From the NCBI GenBank assembly GCA_963921425.1, contig OY992832.1:19380835-19444834 (forward strand): 64,000 bases of DNA, written 5' to 3'. The notes beneath the pieces were generated by a model, which was given only the letters and a program-made list of their open reading frames with translations, was not told the DNA's origin and did no database searches. Every line of letters starts with the position of its first letter. Position 1 is the first letter of the stretch. A program made the position numbers and the translations under genes. This stretch comes from Dryas octopetala (Eukaryota; Streptophyta; Magnoliopsida; Rosales; Rosaceae). Positions 35,560 through 47,266 of the stretch are shown here, piece by piece.

Positions 35560-38500
35560 ATTCGATCTGCAGCTCGAGACACTATTTTCATTTCCCAAGG
35601 TCATTTATATCAAATCCAATATTCAAACATTCAATAATCTTATGAGCTCTTCAGGGGCCTCAATTAATTCATAACTTCTTTCAAAAGTTTGAATATGTTG
35701 CAACAATTTTCGAATTCAGATTCAAATCAAAGTACTCAATGAGACAATTTTGACCATATTCATAGTATTAAAGTTGAGTACATATTTTGAGCTTCAGGCT
35801 CTTTCAATCCTTCAAGGATTTGATTCAAGCACTTAATATTTCATGACACATTCAATTTGGGATTTGATTTAGTAATTTGTCCTATATCTTATAGGAAATC
35901 GCTTTTGGCGATATGCTTTAGGCATTTCATAATCTTTAAAGGTTTTCTTTATATGCAATGAACACATTAAATTTACTAAATTTGTTAAAATGCGGTTGCA
36001 TTTATAACAGGAGAATATATAACCACAATCCCATGTTTCTTTAGAGAAACTTTGTGCCATTATAAATAGTGATTTCATTCACTTTATTTCAAACACTCTA
36101 TAACCTTCAGGGTTAACATCTTTGGTGTTTGGACTATAGGTTCTCATTATTCTACGTTTATAATGATGTTCAATTCTACTGGAATTGCCTCTTTCCAGTT
36201 TGGCCAATCATTTAATTTTGTCGACATTTATAGTAAACGTGGTTCCACATTATTATAGCTCATGATGATTTTTAGTAGCTACTATAAACAAAATATATCA
36301 TCATTATATCAACAATCTCACAATTCTCATTTGCATGCATTAGATATAAATATATATATCTTTGTAATCGGTACACATGCCTCTTTAGGGGCTTTTATAG
36401 TCTCTTCAAGGACTATCATCTCTTCTAGGATTATTTGTATACAGAATGTGGATCTTTAAATTTAATTAATTGGGCTTGTGTGGACCATTTCGTATACTCT
36501 CCACTTCTGGGGAGCTAAACTTTGGAACCTATAGATTTGTCACGCTTCAAGGCGTGCAATAAACCATTTTATGCCAAATTGATGGACTATCATGTTAAGA
36601 CATCAATCTATGTTGGCATATACAAAACTTCCATATATGACTTTTCTGTTTCGTAGTAAATATATGCATCTAGCTTTCGAATAAATGCATTCACTAAATT
36701 TGCATTATCATTCTTATATATATATATTCTCATTCATATTTCATTCTCATATTGAATGGTATGAAAAAGACTAGTATATGCATATTATGCTATTTCACAT
36801 CGTTCTTCAGGAACGGTCATTTCTCCCCCTAACGGAAGGAAAATTTTCATAAGTGCATATATAAAAATCAATAGAGTGAGTGGTTATACAAACTCAATTG
36901 CTTATATAACTTCAGGTGATATAAAGACGAAGCATAATCAGGTTTGCAATGCTCATGTAGGTATATGAAACTTCTGGTTTCAAATAATTCTTCGGCATCT
37001 AACTTTAAGTTATAATAAGAATCAATAAATTAATTATAAACAACTATGAACATATATGCCAATATGTTCTAAATTGAAGTTATGAAACTTTCGAGTTCAT
37101 TAAAAGCTATGAAACTTCAAGTTTCTATACAAAATATAAGCAGAACTTCGGATTCTTAAATCTTGTTAAAGTATAGAACTACAATCTCATATGAATAAAG
37201 GTTTTCTGCTTAATCTAAACTTAATCAAGAACTTCAAGTTCATAAGAAAAATTATGGAGTTATGAAAAATTTGAATTCTGAATCATGGAATGATAGATCA
37301 AAGAACTTCTGGTTCAATTTGATTCTATAACAATAAGCATGAAAATCAAGGAACTTCAGGTTCTGACTTGATTAAGTAATGCACATTGAACTACAAATTT
37401 TAATCAAATCATAAGAACATTAGGTTCTATCGCATCTCCAATTTTCATCTACTTCTGATAAAGGAACAAAAAGTCAAAGAACTTCAAGTTCTTATTTGAC
37501 TGTTTAATGTAGAACTACATATCCTGATCCTATTTTTCATGAACTTCAAATTTCTCAGGTTTTAAATAAAATCAAGGAATAAGGAGCTTCACGTTGTATG
37601 TGTTAGAATATCAATTTCTTTATAAATTTGATCTCTCCATTCCGTGATAGGAGGCATAAATACAGTATAAATCAAAGATTTAGAACTTCAGGTTCTATAT
37701 AAAGAAAATGATATAGCCAACTAGTGTACATAATGAAAAGAATTAATTAACAATGTACAACATCTAATATTTATAGATCTGAACTTCTAGTTTAATCAAT
37801 ATTGGCAAAATACAGATAATATGTTCTCATGTATTCCCAAAACCTCAAATTTGGAGTAGGTTAGAACTTCAGGTTCTAAATATTTGCTCCTCAAAAGTCA
37901 TAACATGAACATCATGTCCACATTAATATATTTCTGAAACTTCAAGTTCCAGAATCAAAACATGGGCATAAATTTAATTTAAAACTTTCAAGTCTAAAAT
38001 GTTCGAGCTTTGAACTTCAAGTTCATATGTAGACTTCAAGTCCTTATTTTCTTTATGTCTGTACTATGTTAGAACTTCTGGTTCTTAACAAGATTCATAT
38101 ATTTTGAACTTCATGCCAAAATAATTTGCTCAATTTCAATTTCAATTAGAATTTCATATATTTTCTTTATATTTTGTACTAAGGTTGAGGCTATAGTAAT
38201 TAGAATTTCAATTTCAGAATTATATCTATACTCGAAGCTTCATGTTCGATGTTTAGGACATAAAAAGAATAATGCATAGTTAAGAATTAAAATAAGGAAA
38301 TAAATAGAACGATTAAATTAAAGCAGAAATTAATTGTAAAACATTGCATTAAAATAGACTATGGAAACTTCTGGTTCCAATAAAATGAATCAACAAACTT
38401 CGGGTCATAATTTGTATATAGAGATTGAGAAACTTCAGGTTCTCATTTAGTTACACGACTGGATAAAGATTGAAAAACTTCGAGTCTTTATTATATATAA

Positions 38501-39545
38501 TAAAAACAAGACACTTAAAGATTATGATTTGATCACATGATAAGAACCAAAGAACTTAGGGTTCTCATAAAAATGGAAGAACTTCAGATATTCGTATAAT
38601 TATATGAATAATCAAAATCAAGGAGCTTCAGGTCCTAATATAATATATGATAATCATTGTGTATATCATATATAAAGCAAAACCGAGTGCATAGCAATAT
38701 TAAGACATCAATGATCGAATATGTAATATTTGCATTATCATTGAACGTGTACTTCATTGCATATGGTTCCAATATTGACCAATCATCATGAAACTTCAGG
38801 TTTCGATTGGATCGGGAAACTTCAGGTTTCGATTGGATCATATGATAAGGAATTTCAGACCCTTATAATAATTAAGGTCAAAGAACTTCGAGTCTTTATA
38901 ATGTTGAGAATAAAGAACTTCAGGCCCTTATCTTATTTATGTATGAATAAATAATATAGAACAAATAGTGGAACATAAACATAATTAAAATAATACTGAC
39001 ATTAAAATTGCATAAGAAAATTCATATAATATAATCATATTAATTATGAAACTTCAAGTTCATAATATTATGATCCTTGAATTGTAGGTTCATCAATTTT
39101 GATATATTCGAAACTTCAGGTTCGAAATTTTGGTACCCATTAGAACTATGGTTTTCAAAATAGGTATTGGAAACTTAAAACCTTTGTATGGATCAAGGAA
39201 CTTCAGGTCCTTGTAGGGGTCAAGGAACTTTAGGTCCTTGTATGTTAAGTAATAATTAAGAAACTTCAGGTCCTTATCTTATTTAATTGTATAACATAAA
39301 ATTGAGGAACTTCAGGCCCTCCTTTTATTATTAGGAATTTAGGAACATATAGCACTCATTTTACTGTACAAAAACTGAAGCACTTTGGCCTTATCTAGGC
39401 CCTCAATTGAATTTGATGATCAAAGAACTTCTGGTCTTGATGACTTTTGTGATAATTAAGAATCTTCTAGTCCTTAATTAATTTTATGAAAATTAAGGAT
39501 CTTCTAGCCCTTAATTGAATTTATGAGAATTAAGAATCAAGTAAA
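35560..39545. repeat. Chain of ~60 covarying short hairpins with constant TTCAG-type loop
   Basis: Every 40-80 bp there is a short inverted repeat whose loop is TTCAG, TTCAA, TTCTG or a close variant, while the stem sequence differs from copy to copy. Examples: GAGC-TTCAG-GCTC (35791), AATCC-TTCAA-GGATT (35807), TAACC-TTCAG-GGTTA (36100), CACGC-TTCAA-GGCGTG (36541), CGTTC-TTCAG-GAACG (36803), GAAAC-TTCTG-GTTTC (36970), AGAAC-TTCAG-GTTCT (37862) and GAAAC-TTCAG-GTTTC twice (38790-38832). Some stems extend outward: AATCAAG pairs with CTTGATT (37344-37373) and AGTCAAA with TTTGACT (37472-37501). From about 37 kb on, GAAC/GTTC stems dominate. There is no open frame. Confidence 0.85.
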
Positions 39546-39841
39546 AATCAATTATGATATCCTTATATAGTTGTTAAATAACATAATAACATAATAAGGT
39601 ATCTGATTAATCAAATAGAAAAAGGTAGTGCTCATCAATCTGAAAAGCTATTATATGAATCGTGAGTATCAAATAAAAATAATATATAAGCTTATGCCTC
39701 GTATAAAAAGTACTGCACATAAATTATATCAAATTAGCAAAACACAATTGTAATCGGTTGGCATGATAATACATATAACTCCTTTTTTATGATGCACCTA
39801 TATATATATATATATATATTAAGTTGTAGTAGTTTATTTTA

Positions 39842-40583
39842 GGCATAAATTCAATTTAGACACATAACTATATATGCTATTTCAACGGGGTCCACGAACT
39901 TTCAAATATTTCAAATATACACCTGATTTATTATGTAAATTGAAAAATGAAATTTCGTCCATCAATTTATTGAGAGATCAGTTAAATGTCAGCTTACCTT
40001 TTGTTAACGGGGATTAATTAACGACGTGGCACCAACTCAGCATACATTTCCCGCCAAATGAGCAACACATGTCCACTTGACATGGGCCCACATACCCATC
40101 ACCTCTTTCCCGCTCGTTGAATGTTCTCCTGACCATTTAGTCTCCAAAAAACATTACGTTTTCCCCTAAATTCGAATATAAATCTCTCACTTGTGTTCAA
40201 CGAGCAAGAAAGAGATGATGAGTTTGTGGACCCGTGTCAGGGGTTAGGTGGACCTGTGTCGCTCATTTGGCAGGAAATGAGCGACACGGGTCCACCTAAC
40301 CCCTGACATGGGCCCACAAACTCTCTCTCTCTCTATTATTATTAAATTGTGGGCCCGTGTGGCTCATTTGGCGGGAAATGTGTGCTGAGATAGCGCCACG
40401 TCGCCAATTAATCCCGGTCAGCAAAAGCCAAGCTGTCATTTAACTGATCTCTCAACAAATCAATGGACAAAAATTCATTTTTCAATTTAGATAATAGATC
40501 GGGTGTATATTTGAAATATTTTAAAATTCATGGACCCCGTTGAAATAGCTTATATAGTTATGTGTCTAAATTGAATTTATGCC
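39842..40583. mobile_element. 742-bp MULE nested in the LTR element
   Basis: A perfect 9-bp target duplication TTTATTTTA lies at 39833-39841 and 40584-40592. The TIRs are nearly 200 bp, starting GGCATAAATTCAATTTAGAC. The middle has a further palindrome around GACACGGGTCCACCTAACCC. No coding region. Confidence 0.93.
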
Positions 40584-40887
40584 TTTATTTTAAGAGATGA
40601 TCTAGAACAATTGAATCATAAAGCATATGTTATGCTATATCGAAATACGTGAATGTCTTACAAGTGTATGAATATGGCTAGATATGCGGTTCAAAGATTG
40701 TAGTAGCAAACATGCAGTAAAGATGTGTGATTGAAACAATGAAAAGAACAAATATGCAATCAGCAATAAAATTACGATAGCAAAAACGAAAGATCACGAT
40801 GATTGCCAATGATGAATAAGCTTATGCCGCCTCTCATTGAAAATTCATTCGTTAGCCCAGAATCAGAGAAGTTTTGTGCTCATAACA

Positions 40888-41126
40888 TATTATAAAATAA
40901 AAGAAATGTAAAGAGAACAAGAGAGAATAGAGAAGTAGGGAGAATTCAGAGTATATTTTTCATTCACATAAAGCCTCTATTTATAGGCTCTTGGATGACC
41001 AGGGATTAGTCCTTTACATTGAATCGGACTCCTCTTAATTATCTATACAATTTGCTCTAGATAAATACAAGAGATAAATATTAAACATGATAATAAATAA
41101 CCACATAAATAATGATATTTACAACA
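40888..41126 (-). repeat. Right LTR (5' LTR of the element)
   Basis: 239 bp, about 94% identical to 34401-34641 by eye, with a 2-bp deletion at about 40976. Confidence 0.9.
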
Positions 41127-41585
41127 CTATGTATTTATTCGCGATTATATAATTAAATGAACTTGAATTTGTTGATATTTTGTATCGATAATTCTTGAAT
41201 GAGGATAATAGAAATTAATAGTTCATATAATTGGATTGCATTAGGAAGGAATTCTCACATCGAAAATTATTTAACCATTAGATTAAATAGAAAATTACAT
41301 ATAAGTCAATAAATAATTTGTAAATTACAGAAAGGTCAATATATAATTTGCTATCTCATTTTAGTCAATTATATAATTTGAAAAATTACATTTTGATCAA
41401 TAACGCTATGGTCCCCAACCTATTACTGATTTTTTTTTTTTAATTTGTTTTAAGCCCATTGTTTTAATTTTCATAATTACACTTTGGGCAGTAGGTGCGG
41501 GCCCAGCCCATTGTTCCATGTTTGCAGAGAATCAATGAATTTGCCTCTGCCTCTACAATGTTCCATGTTTTCCTCTATCTTTCAG

Positions 41586-41705
41586 GTTTACTATTATTAC
41601 CCCTTCTAAGCTCTTTCCGATCCTGCAAAGCTCTACAATGATCTTAGATGGAATGTCACAAGGCCTCAAGGTTTTGAGGCGGTGATGCATGTGAGATGCA
41701 GCCAG
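41586..41705 (+). pseudogene. Captured SEC24-like (COPII coat) exon fragment
   Basis: A 120-bp exon between a TTTCAG acceptor and a CAG|GTGATT donor reads VYYYYPF, stop, ALSDPAKLYNDLRWNVTRPQG, FEAVMHVRCSQ. This block is characteristic of plant SEC24-like COPII cargo-receptor proteins. The single TAA at 41607-41609 replaces what is normally a serine codon. No other SEC24 exon is visible nearby, so it is a non-functional fragment. Confidence 0.85.
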
Positions 41706-42025
41706 GTGATTTCATTGACCAGCCTCTTTATATAATTCAGTTATAGGGGATGTTTCTGTTCTCGTCATCAAAGAAAAGCATTGAGTTATCCTTGAATGAA
41801 TTCTTTGAAAATGATCTGTCTTGTGTGTCCAACTTCAAAAGATCTCCTGCTTAATCAGATAATTGTTTTCAAGAAAAAAAAATTGTCTAAAGTGTACTAC
41901 AGTTCAGTACACCTTTGGGCCTTTGGACAACTCTCTTAATAAAAATTGAATAAAATAAACATAAATGAAATTTTAGTAAAAATATCATCCAGAGGGAAAA
42001 AGAAAATGGTGTTCTGCTGTCTCAC

Positions 42026-42201
42026 CTGGGCTACAAACATTGACTTGATGCTTAATTAATTTGTCAAGAAATGTCTTTGCTATATCTGAAGTTGGTGACC
42101 TAAAAGCGATGGCAAGATCAATTCCCTTTTCCTTCAGTGCATACAATATGCCTCTAGCATGGGGATACAACGATGGCATTTCACGTTTGGAGCGACATTC
42201 A
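42026..42201 (-). pseudogene. Captured MDP1 (magnesium-dependent phosphatase 1) exon fragment
   Basis: A minus-strand exon after a TTTTTTCAG acceptor reads ECRSKREMPSLYPHARGILY, ALKEKGIDLAIAFRSPTSDI and AKTFLDKL, matching the HAD-type phosphatase MDP1 of plants. After DKL an insertion of about 4 bp shifts the frame; the bases for IKSMFVAQ follow in another frame up to a CAG|GTGAGA donor at 42026. The conserved ASRSPTSD is AFRSPTSD here. The catalytic DxDxT exon is absent, so this is a fragment. Confidence 0.88.
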
Positions 42202-43221
42202 CTGAAAAAAGAAACACATATGTAAGTTGAGGTATTGAACATACAATTACGAAAAACTTTTTGCAAGAGAACATGTTAAGCTGTACTATAATGTGTTTTC
42301 TGATTTTCATTATCCTTTTGCAGTTTGTCTTTCTCTCTCACACAGATACTAAAATGGACACTGTCACACAGATATTAAAACAGATTTATAATAACTGTTT
42401 CAGTATATGTGTGATTGTATCTACTTTAGTATATGTGTGACATTGATACTAAAACAAACATTGTTACACTGATACTGAAACAAACAATGTCACATAAATA
42501 CTAAAATAGATACTGTCACATATATATTGAAACATACACTGTCACACAGATACTGAAATAGATACTGTCAATTTACTGAAATAGAAACTGTCAATTTACT
42601 AAAACATATACTGTCACACAGATTTATAGTATCTGTTTTAGTATATGTTTCAGTATATCTGTAACATTATCAGTTTCAGTATCTGTTTAGGCTTTTACAG
42701 ATACTGATTTTTAGTATCTGTCATAAAATTATTGATTTCAAATCAATAACTATCACACAGTGTCTAATATGTTACACGTTGCTGCAAGTAAAAAAAAAAA
42801 AGTTACACAATGCTAGAGGTAAAAAAAGGAGAAAGGGAAAAAAAAAAAAATTACACGTTGTTGTAGGTAAAAATGGAGAAAGGGAAAAAAAAAACTGTTG
42901 TTGACTTTTACTTTGACATGTGTCAACTTCTGGTTAGTTGTTGACCTTTTTGTAATTTTCAAAATTATGATATATTGCTGACATCATCGATGGGTAAGCA
43001 TAGATTGACCTTTTTGTAATTTATTAAAATTTTCATACGTTAGTTAGTGATGTTAGTGACAGTAGTTGTAATTTGTAGTTTTTGTTATGTCTTCTTTTGT
43101 AAAATGTATAATTTCATTTATTATAAATAGGTCAATGGTGACTATTTTATAATTTAGAAAAATGTTCATTGACCTATTTTTATAATTTTAAAATATTTTA
43201 TTGACTTATTTGTAATTAGCC

Positions 43222-43496
43222 TTAGATTAAATTACAATAATTTCAATATTTGCTAGAAATATATATTGTGTTAGTCTTTTTATTTATATATCTTATTTCA
43301 ATATTTATTATGTCTTTTTTTTTCTGTCAATTCACAATTATATATCTAAATGATCTATTATTTAACTTATTCTAAGTAATGATCGATGAATGATGATGTA
43401 TGAATGAAGACTTAATAAATAGGTGATTTTATAAATTACAATAAGAAGTTGCCCCACAATGTGTCCTTTATTAATTTTAGCTAAGAGAGCAGGAAA
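43222..43496. other. FIT-c 3' flank
   Basis: AT-rich and colinear with 21156-21377 downstream of FIT-b. No separate feature. Confidence 0.5.
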
Positions 43497-44966
43497 TCAG
43501 GAAGAAAAAGTTGAATGAACTAATTCAAATCCTTGGTTGAGAAGAGCCCCAATCAACGAACGCCTTAAAGTTGGCAAGTTAACTGCTTCCTGGTTACACT
43601 CATTTACCTGATTTGATTAAACGTAACAGTTGTCAGATGAAATAGTAAAAAATAAATAAATAAATAAATAGCAGATGAAAGATAGAAGAAGAAAGATGAT
43701 AGATAAGATAATCATTAACTTGAGATAATATTAAAAAAAAAAAAAAAAAACACACTTACATTCAATTTAGTTGTGAGTATATAACTCTCAAAAGCAGTAG
43801 TCACGTTGGAGTCGTGAACATTGAAGATTGTAAGAGACTCAAGAACCTTGTAAAGTGATGCAGGGACCCCAACCCCCTTCTCGCACACCAATTTCACATA
43901 AAATCCTCTTTCCTCCACTTGAAATAGGTTCATCTACTTAGAATATAAATAACATTGGTGTTACTATATATATATATATATAATGTCACAATTTCCTTTT
44001 GTGGGTGATGATCTCATTAACTAATAATTTGTTTGAATGGCATGAAAATTTATGTCAGTTATATAATGTTTGCACCTGAATTATTTTCTTGGAATTTGAT
44101 TGATTGGTGTTTGCCATTGGAATCTTTCTGATGTTTTCCACAGATCCATGATCATCTGTCTCTGGGCCAACTAAGGATGCTTCAAGATCAGAAATCTCAT
44201 CCTTTAGCTTCTTTGCCTGCATTTGCAGCTTTTTCATATACTGTGAAGCATCCCCAACAATGGAGGCCTTGTCCATCTGAACATGCATTCACAAAGACCA
44301 GCATATATATAATTAATATAACCCCTAAGTTACATTTGAACATATATATAATAATAATAGCACGTGGCTCACATAATAGAGATATACCTTTGTAATATTA
44401 GGAACCAAGGCCCGTAATTCATAGAGCTTCTCCTTCATCCTCCCCCTCCTCCACCTCTCAGAATTCAAAGTTCTTGATGTACGGAGGTATCTCTTTGTCT
44501 TAGCTATACTTCCTGAAGATACTTCCCCAATATCATTATTGTTCTTCTTATTATTAATATTGACCACTTCTTTATCAGGACCCCCTTCCATCACTAACCC
44601 CCCTTCAAAACTTGGCAACATGAATGCATTGTTTAACAAAATACTTGGACCACACCCTGCAGCTGTGATATAATTATTATTAGCATTACTAAAAGGAGCA
44701 AACAAATCTGCAGCTGGAGGGGTGGTCGGACCAAATATTTTGTAATGATCATCCATTATTAAGCTGCTGCAGCCACAAATAAGGTTGTGATCACAATCGA
44801 AATGGACATCTGGGTTTTGATCTTGATCACTGCCCTCGACGATAAGAATATTATCAAACTGATGATGATGATCATGACGATAAAAGTTGACACCGTTGAC
44901 TTCTGTGAAATCATGAAACTCTATGGCTCCATTAATGGTGTGCATGGAGGCATCGATGCGATGCAT
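43497..44966 (-). CDS. FIT-like: FIT-like bHLH transcription factor, copy c
   Basis: Near-identical tandem paralogue of FIT-b. The exons are 44388-44966, 44076-44276, 43760-43933 and 43497-43607, all phase 0 and each the same length as in FIT-b, giving 354 residues. Exon 2 differs from FIT-b at one residue (DHGS versus DHGY); exon 3 at about five. The basic region reads RTLNSERWRRGRMKEKLYEL, so the variable position after E-R is Trp (Cys in b, Lys in a). The C terminus is VNECNQEAVNLPTLRRSLIG, ALLNQGFELVHS, closer to FIT-a (NLPNLK..LNQGFE) than copy b is. The start is the ATG at 44966. Intron 1 is short and has CACGTG at 44361-44366. No lesion seen. Confidence 0.91.
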
Positions 44967-45034
44967 TGTTACCAAAGAAAGTGTATATTAGAGGAGTGTG
45001 CTGGAAGTGCGCAAATAATGGGGTGAGATACTAG

Positions 45035-45042
45035 TATATATA
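45035..45042 (-). promoter_or_regulatory. Putative TATA box of FIT-c
   Basis: TATATATA about 70 bp upstream of the ATG, at the same place as in FIT-b. Confidence 0.45.
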
Positions 45043-45545
45043 TTGAATCAGTTTTTATATACATATGTATCATGTATGCATATATGTTCAGGTTTATGCA
45101 GTGATCGAATACTTGTCCTTGGTGGAGGTCATATCTGATTGATGTTTATAATAACATTAATTCGGTGAGACATCCAAATAAGAGATATAGAGAGATTCTC
45201 CGTCAGGTATATACATATATATATGTATTTGCATAAAATGTTTATTTATTTATTTACGTGTGGTTCGAACATGCAAGAAGGAATTTAAAAACTAGAAATT
45301 TGAAAATCACATCTCAGGATAGATCTTTTTTTTATTCAAACCGCGTGTTTTGGATTTTAATTTTAGTTTTTGACTTTTTATTTTAATTTATACGTACACT
45401 ATTATTAATTTCCAAAAAAGGTACACTATTATTAAATGAGATAATTTTAGCAAAAGTACTCTAACATTATTTTGGCAAATGCAATTTATAAGTGGTCTAC
45501 AAAATTTTGGGGCCCGAAATATTTGGGAGCCCAAGACAATTGCCT

Positions 45546-47266
45546 CATTTGGCTTTCTCCAAGACCAGCTTTGTCTACATAGATTAAAACTTTCATGCAA
45601 TGAGTGTATATACTCATTGTCTCTAACTCTCACATCAGTGGCCTAGCAAATTAATTACAGTAAATGATTCATATATGAGTCCACTACACATGTCATTATA
45701 ATATTAACTTACCTAATGTTTGCAAGGTTAAAAATGTTCACCCATATCCTTATAAATGATAAAGAAGCCCACATTAAAACGTGGAGGCACTGAAGCTACA
45801 TCGCTCGGCAAGACATACTTTCATTTTTTTATCATTCGAAATTGTTGTTATTGTCAAATAGTAACAATCATTGTGACTATTTGACAATAACAACTATTGT
45901 TACTTTGACTCTATAAGTTTGAATTTTTTGTTTTATGTTGATTAATTAATTTTTGATATTTATGTAAGAAAAAAACTGAAAGTATACATATAAGTATTAT
46001 TTTTATGTAATTTTTATTATTATTATTATTGCACAGTAACAATAGTTATTACTGCTGGACAATGACAATATCGTAAAACAAAACAAAAAACAAAAAAATA
46101 AGACATTGGACGCTCACTCGTTGCAATGTAAGCCAGCCTATCAAAGCTAAAGTGTGTGCGTCAGCCGATCAAGATGCTTTTGCTGAGAAATCCCATTAAA
46201 TAATTATTTGTTTTGGGCCATTAACTCGTTATAAATTTATAATATAAAGTCTATTGATTTTAACTAATAAATTTTAATAACTTTCTTAGTTTAAATATCA
46301 AAATTAAATAACATTTTAAATTAGGTACTAGTTAAAAAGTCAAATAAAATAATAAAGTAAAAGATATTATAATTCACAAATATTACATCACATGCCAGTA
46401 CAATAAAAAAATAAAAATAATATTACAATACAAATATTACATTAATTTACACTATATTGTATTAAAATTTAAAAAAAAAAAATCAATTCAGTTACAACTT
46501 AACTGTGACTGTCTTGGTAAATTGAAAGAGACAATTCACACCAGTATACTATTTATTATTTTGAATAAAAGTATTGTTTTGACCTCTATTTATACTATAT
46601 TGTAGTATAATTTTTTTAAAAAAAATTCAATTAAATCACAACTTAATTGTAACTGTCTCACAATTTAGATGTGACTGTCGTTCAGTCACAACTAAATTTG
46701 AAGTTGTGAGTGTAGTACAATCACAACTAAATGTGAAGTTGTGAGTGTCGTACAATCACAACTAAATGTGAAGTTGAGACTACATTAGCCAATTTTCAAG
46801 ATAATATAAAAGTCTCAAGGGTAATTTTGTCAAAACTTTATAAATTTTAACTAACACCCATCATATGTAGGCCAAAGGACAAAAATGTCAATTGGTAAAG
46901 GCTCAAATCAAAGGGGCCAACATGTTTGTGACCTAATCTAAAAAATTACATTTAAATTTGGTAGTTCAATTGAAATATTATATTGTCTTCATACTATACC
47001 AAAAAATTATTAAGATTTGGTATTTAATCCTAATTTTCTATATAATATATGCTTGGTTTTCTTGTTTTATACCTACTAAAAATTACTTTTATATATTTTT
47101 ATAAATCACTCGACAAAGGCCTAACAATTAAATCTAAAAAAAGGAGTAATTATTAAATAAATATTTTTCTTTGTTTTCTCGCTTTTTGTCCTACACATCT
47201 CTTCCTACAAATTAATAAAAAAAAAATTATTCTTTTATAAACATATCAAAATAATATAACAACTCA
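45546..47266. other. AT-rich repeat-laden intergenic DNA
   Basis: No gene. 45850-46080 has several inverted words around GTCAAATAGTAACAA. 46900-47040 resembles the right end of the MULE at 26130-27089 (TTTGTGACCTAATC.., TTTGGTATTTAATCCTAATT), so a related element probably ends near 47045. Confidence 0.5.
46686..46782. repeat. 35-bp tandem repeat, three units
   Basis: Units begin TCACAACTAAAT at 46686, 46721 and 46756, each followed by GTGAAGTTG or TTGAAGTTG. Confidence 0.9.

Larger units (their letters stand above)
34401..41126 (-). mobile_element. Non-coding LTR retrotransposon (LARD-like), 6.7 kb
   Basis: Two LTRs, 34401-34641 and 40888-41126, start TGTTATAAAATA (TATTATAAAATA in the second) and end TTTACAACA. 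They are flanked by the 5-bp target duplication CTATG (34396-34400, 41127-41131). Unit A shows the empty site near 18930 (GTAGTACTATGAATTTATTC). The LTRs differ at about 15 positions in 240 (roughly 6%). Orientation is minus: a polypurine tract (complement of CTCCCCCTT, 34642-34650) abuts the left LTR, and a sequence resembling an initiator-Met primer site (complement reads TGTTATGAGC) abuts the right one. No gag or pol is visible in any frame. The interior holds a fourfold repeat and a long hairpin array, and a MULE inserted later. Confidence 0.9.
41287..43221. mobile_element. Chimeric Pack-MULE carrying SEC24-like and MDP1 exon fragments
   Basis: TTAGATTAA (extended to TTAGATTAAAT) occurs at 41278-41286 and 43222-43230; unit A has one copy at that point (TTAGATTGAATTAC, about 19088). 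Subterminal inverted repeats share ATTACA(T/A)ATAAGTCAATAAA. Inside are a plus-strand exon of a SEC24-like gene and a minus-strand exon of MDP1, each with its own splice sites and intron edges, so they were taken from genomic DNA. 42300-42760 is filled with GATACTGAAACA / CTGTCACACA repeats. No transposase. Confidence 0.85.
28701..45545. repeat. Tandem segmental duplication, unit B (carries FIT-c)
   Basis: Second unit of the tandem duplication. The join at about 28700 puts unit A's right-end sequence directly against the left-end sequence seen at 16815. Unit B is longer because it received the Harbinger element, the LTR element (with nested MULE) and the chimeric Pack-MULE; without them the two units are about 4-5 kb each. 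Confidence 0.85.

Noticed and set aside
35560..39545. CRISPR-like array
   Set aside because: Regular spacing is superficially similar, but the repeats are hairpins with changing stems, there are no constant repeats or cas genes, and the DNA is plant nuclear.
35560..39545. miRNA cluster
   Set aside because: Stems are mostly 4-12 bp with five-base loops, too short for miRNA precursors.
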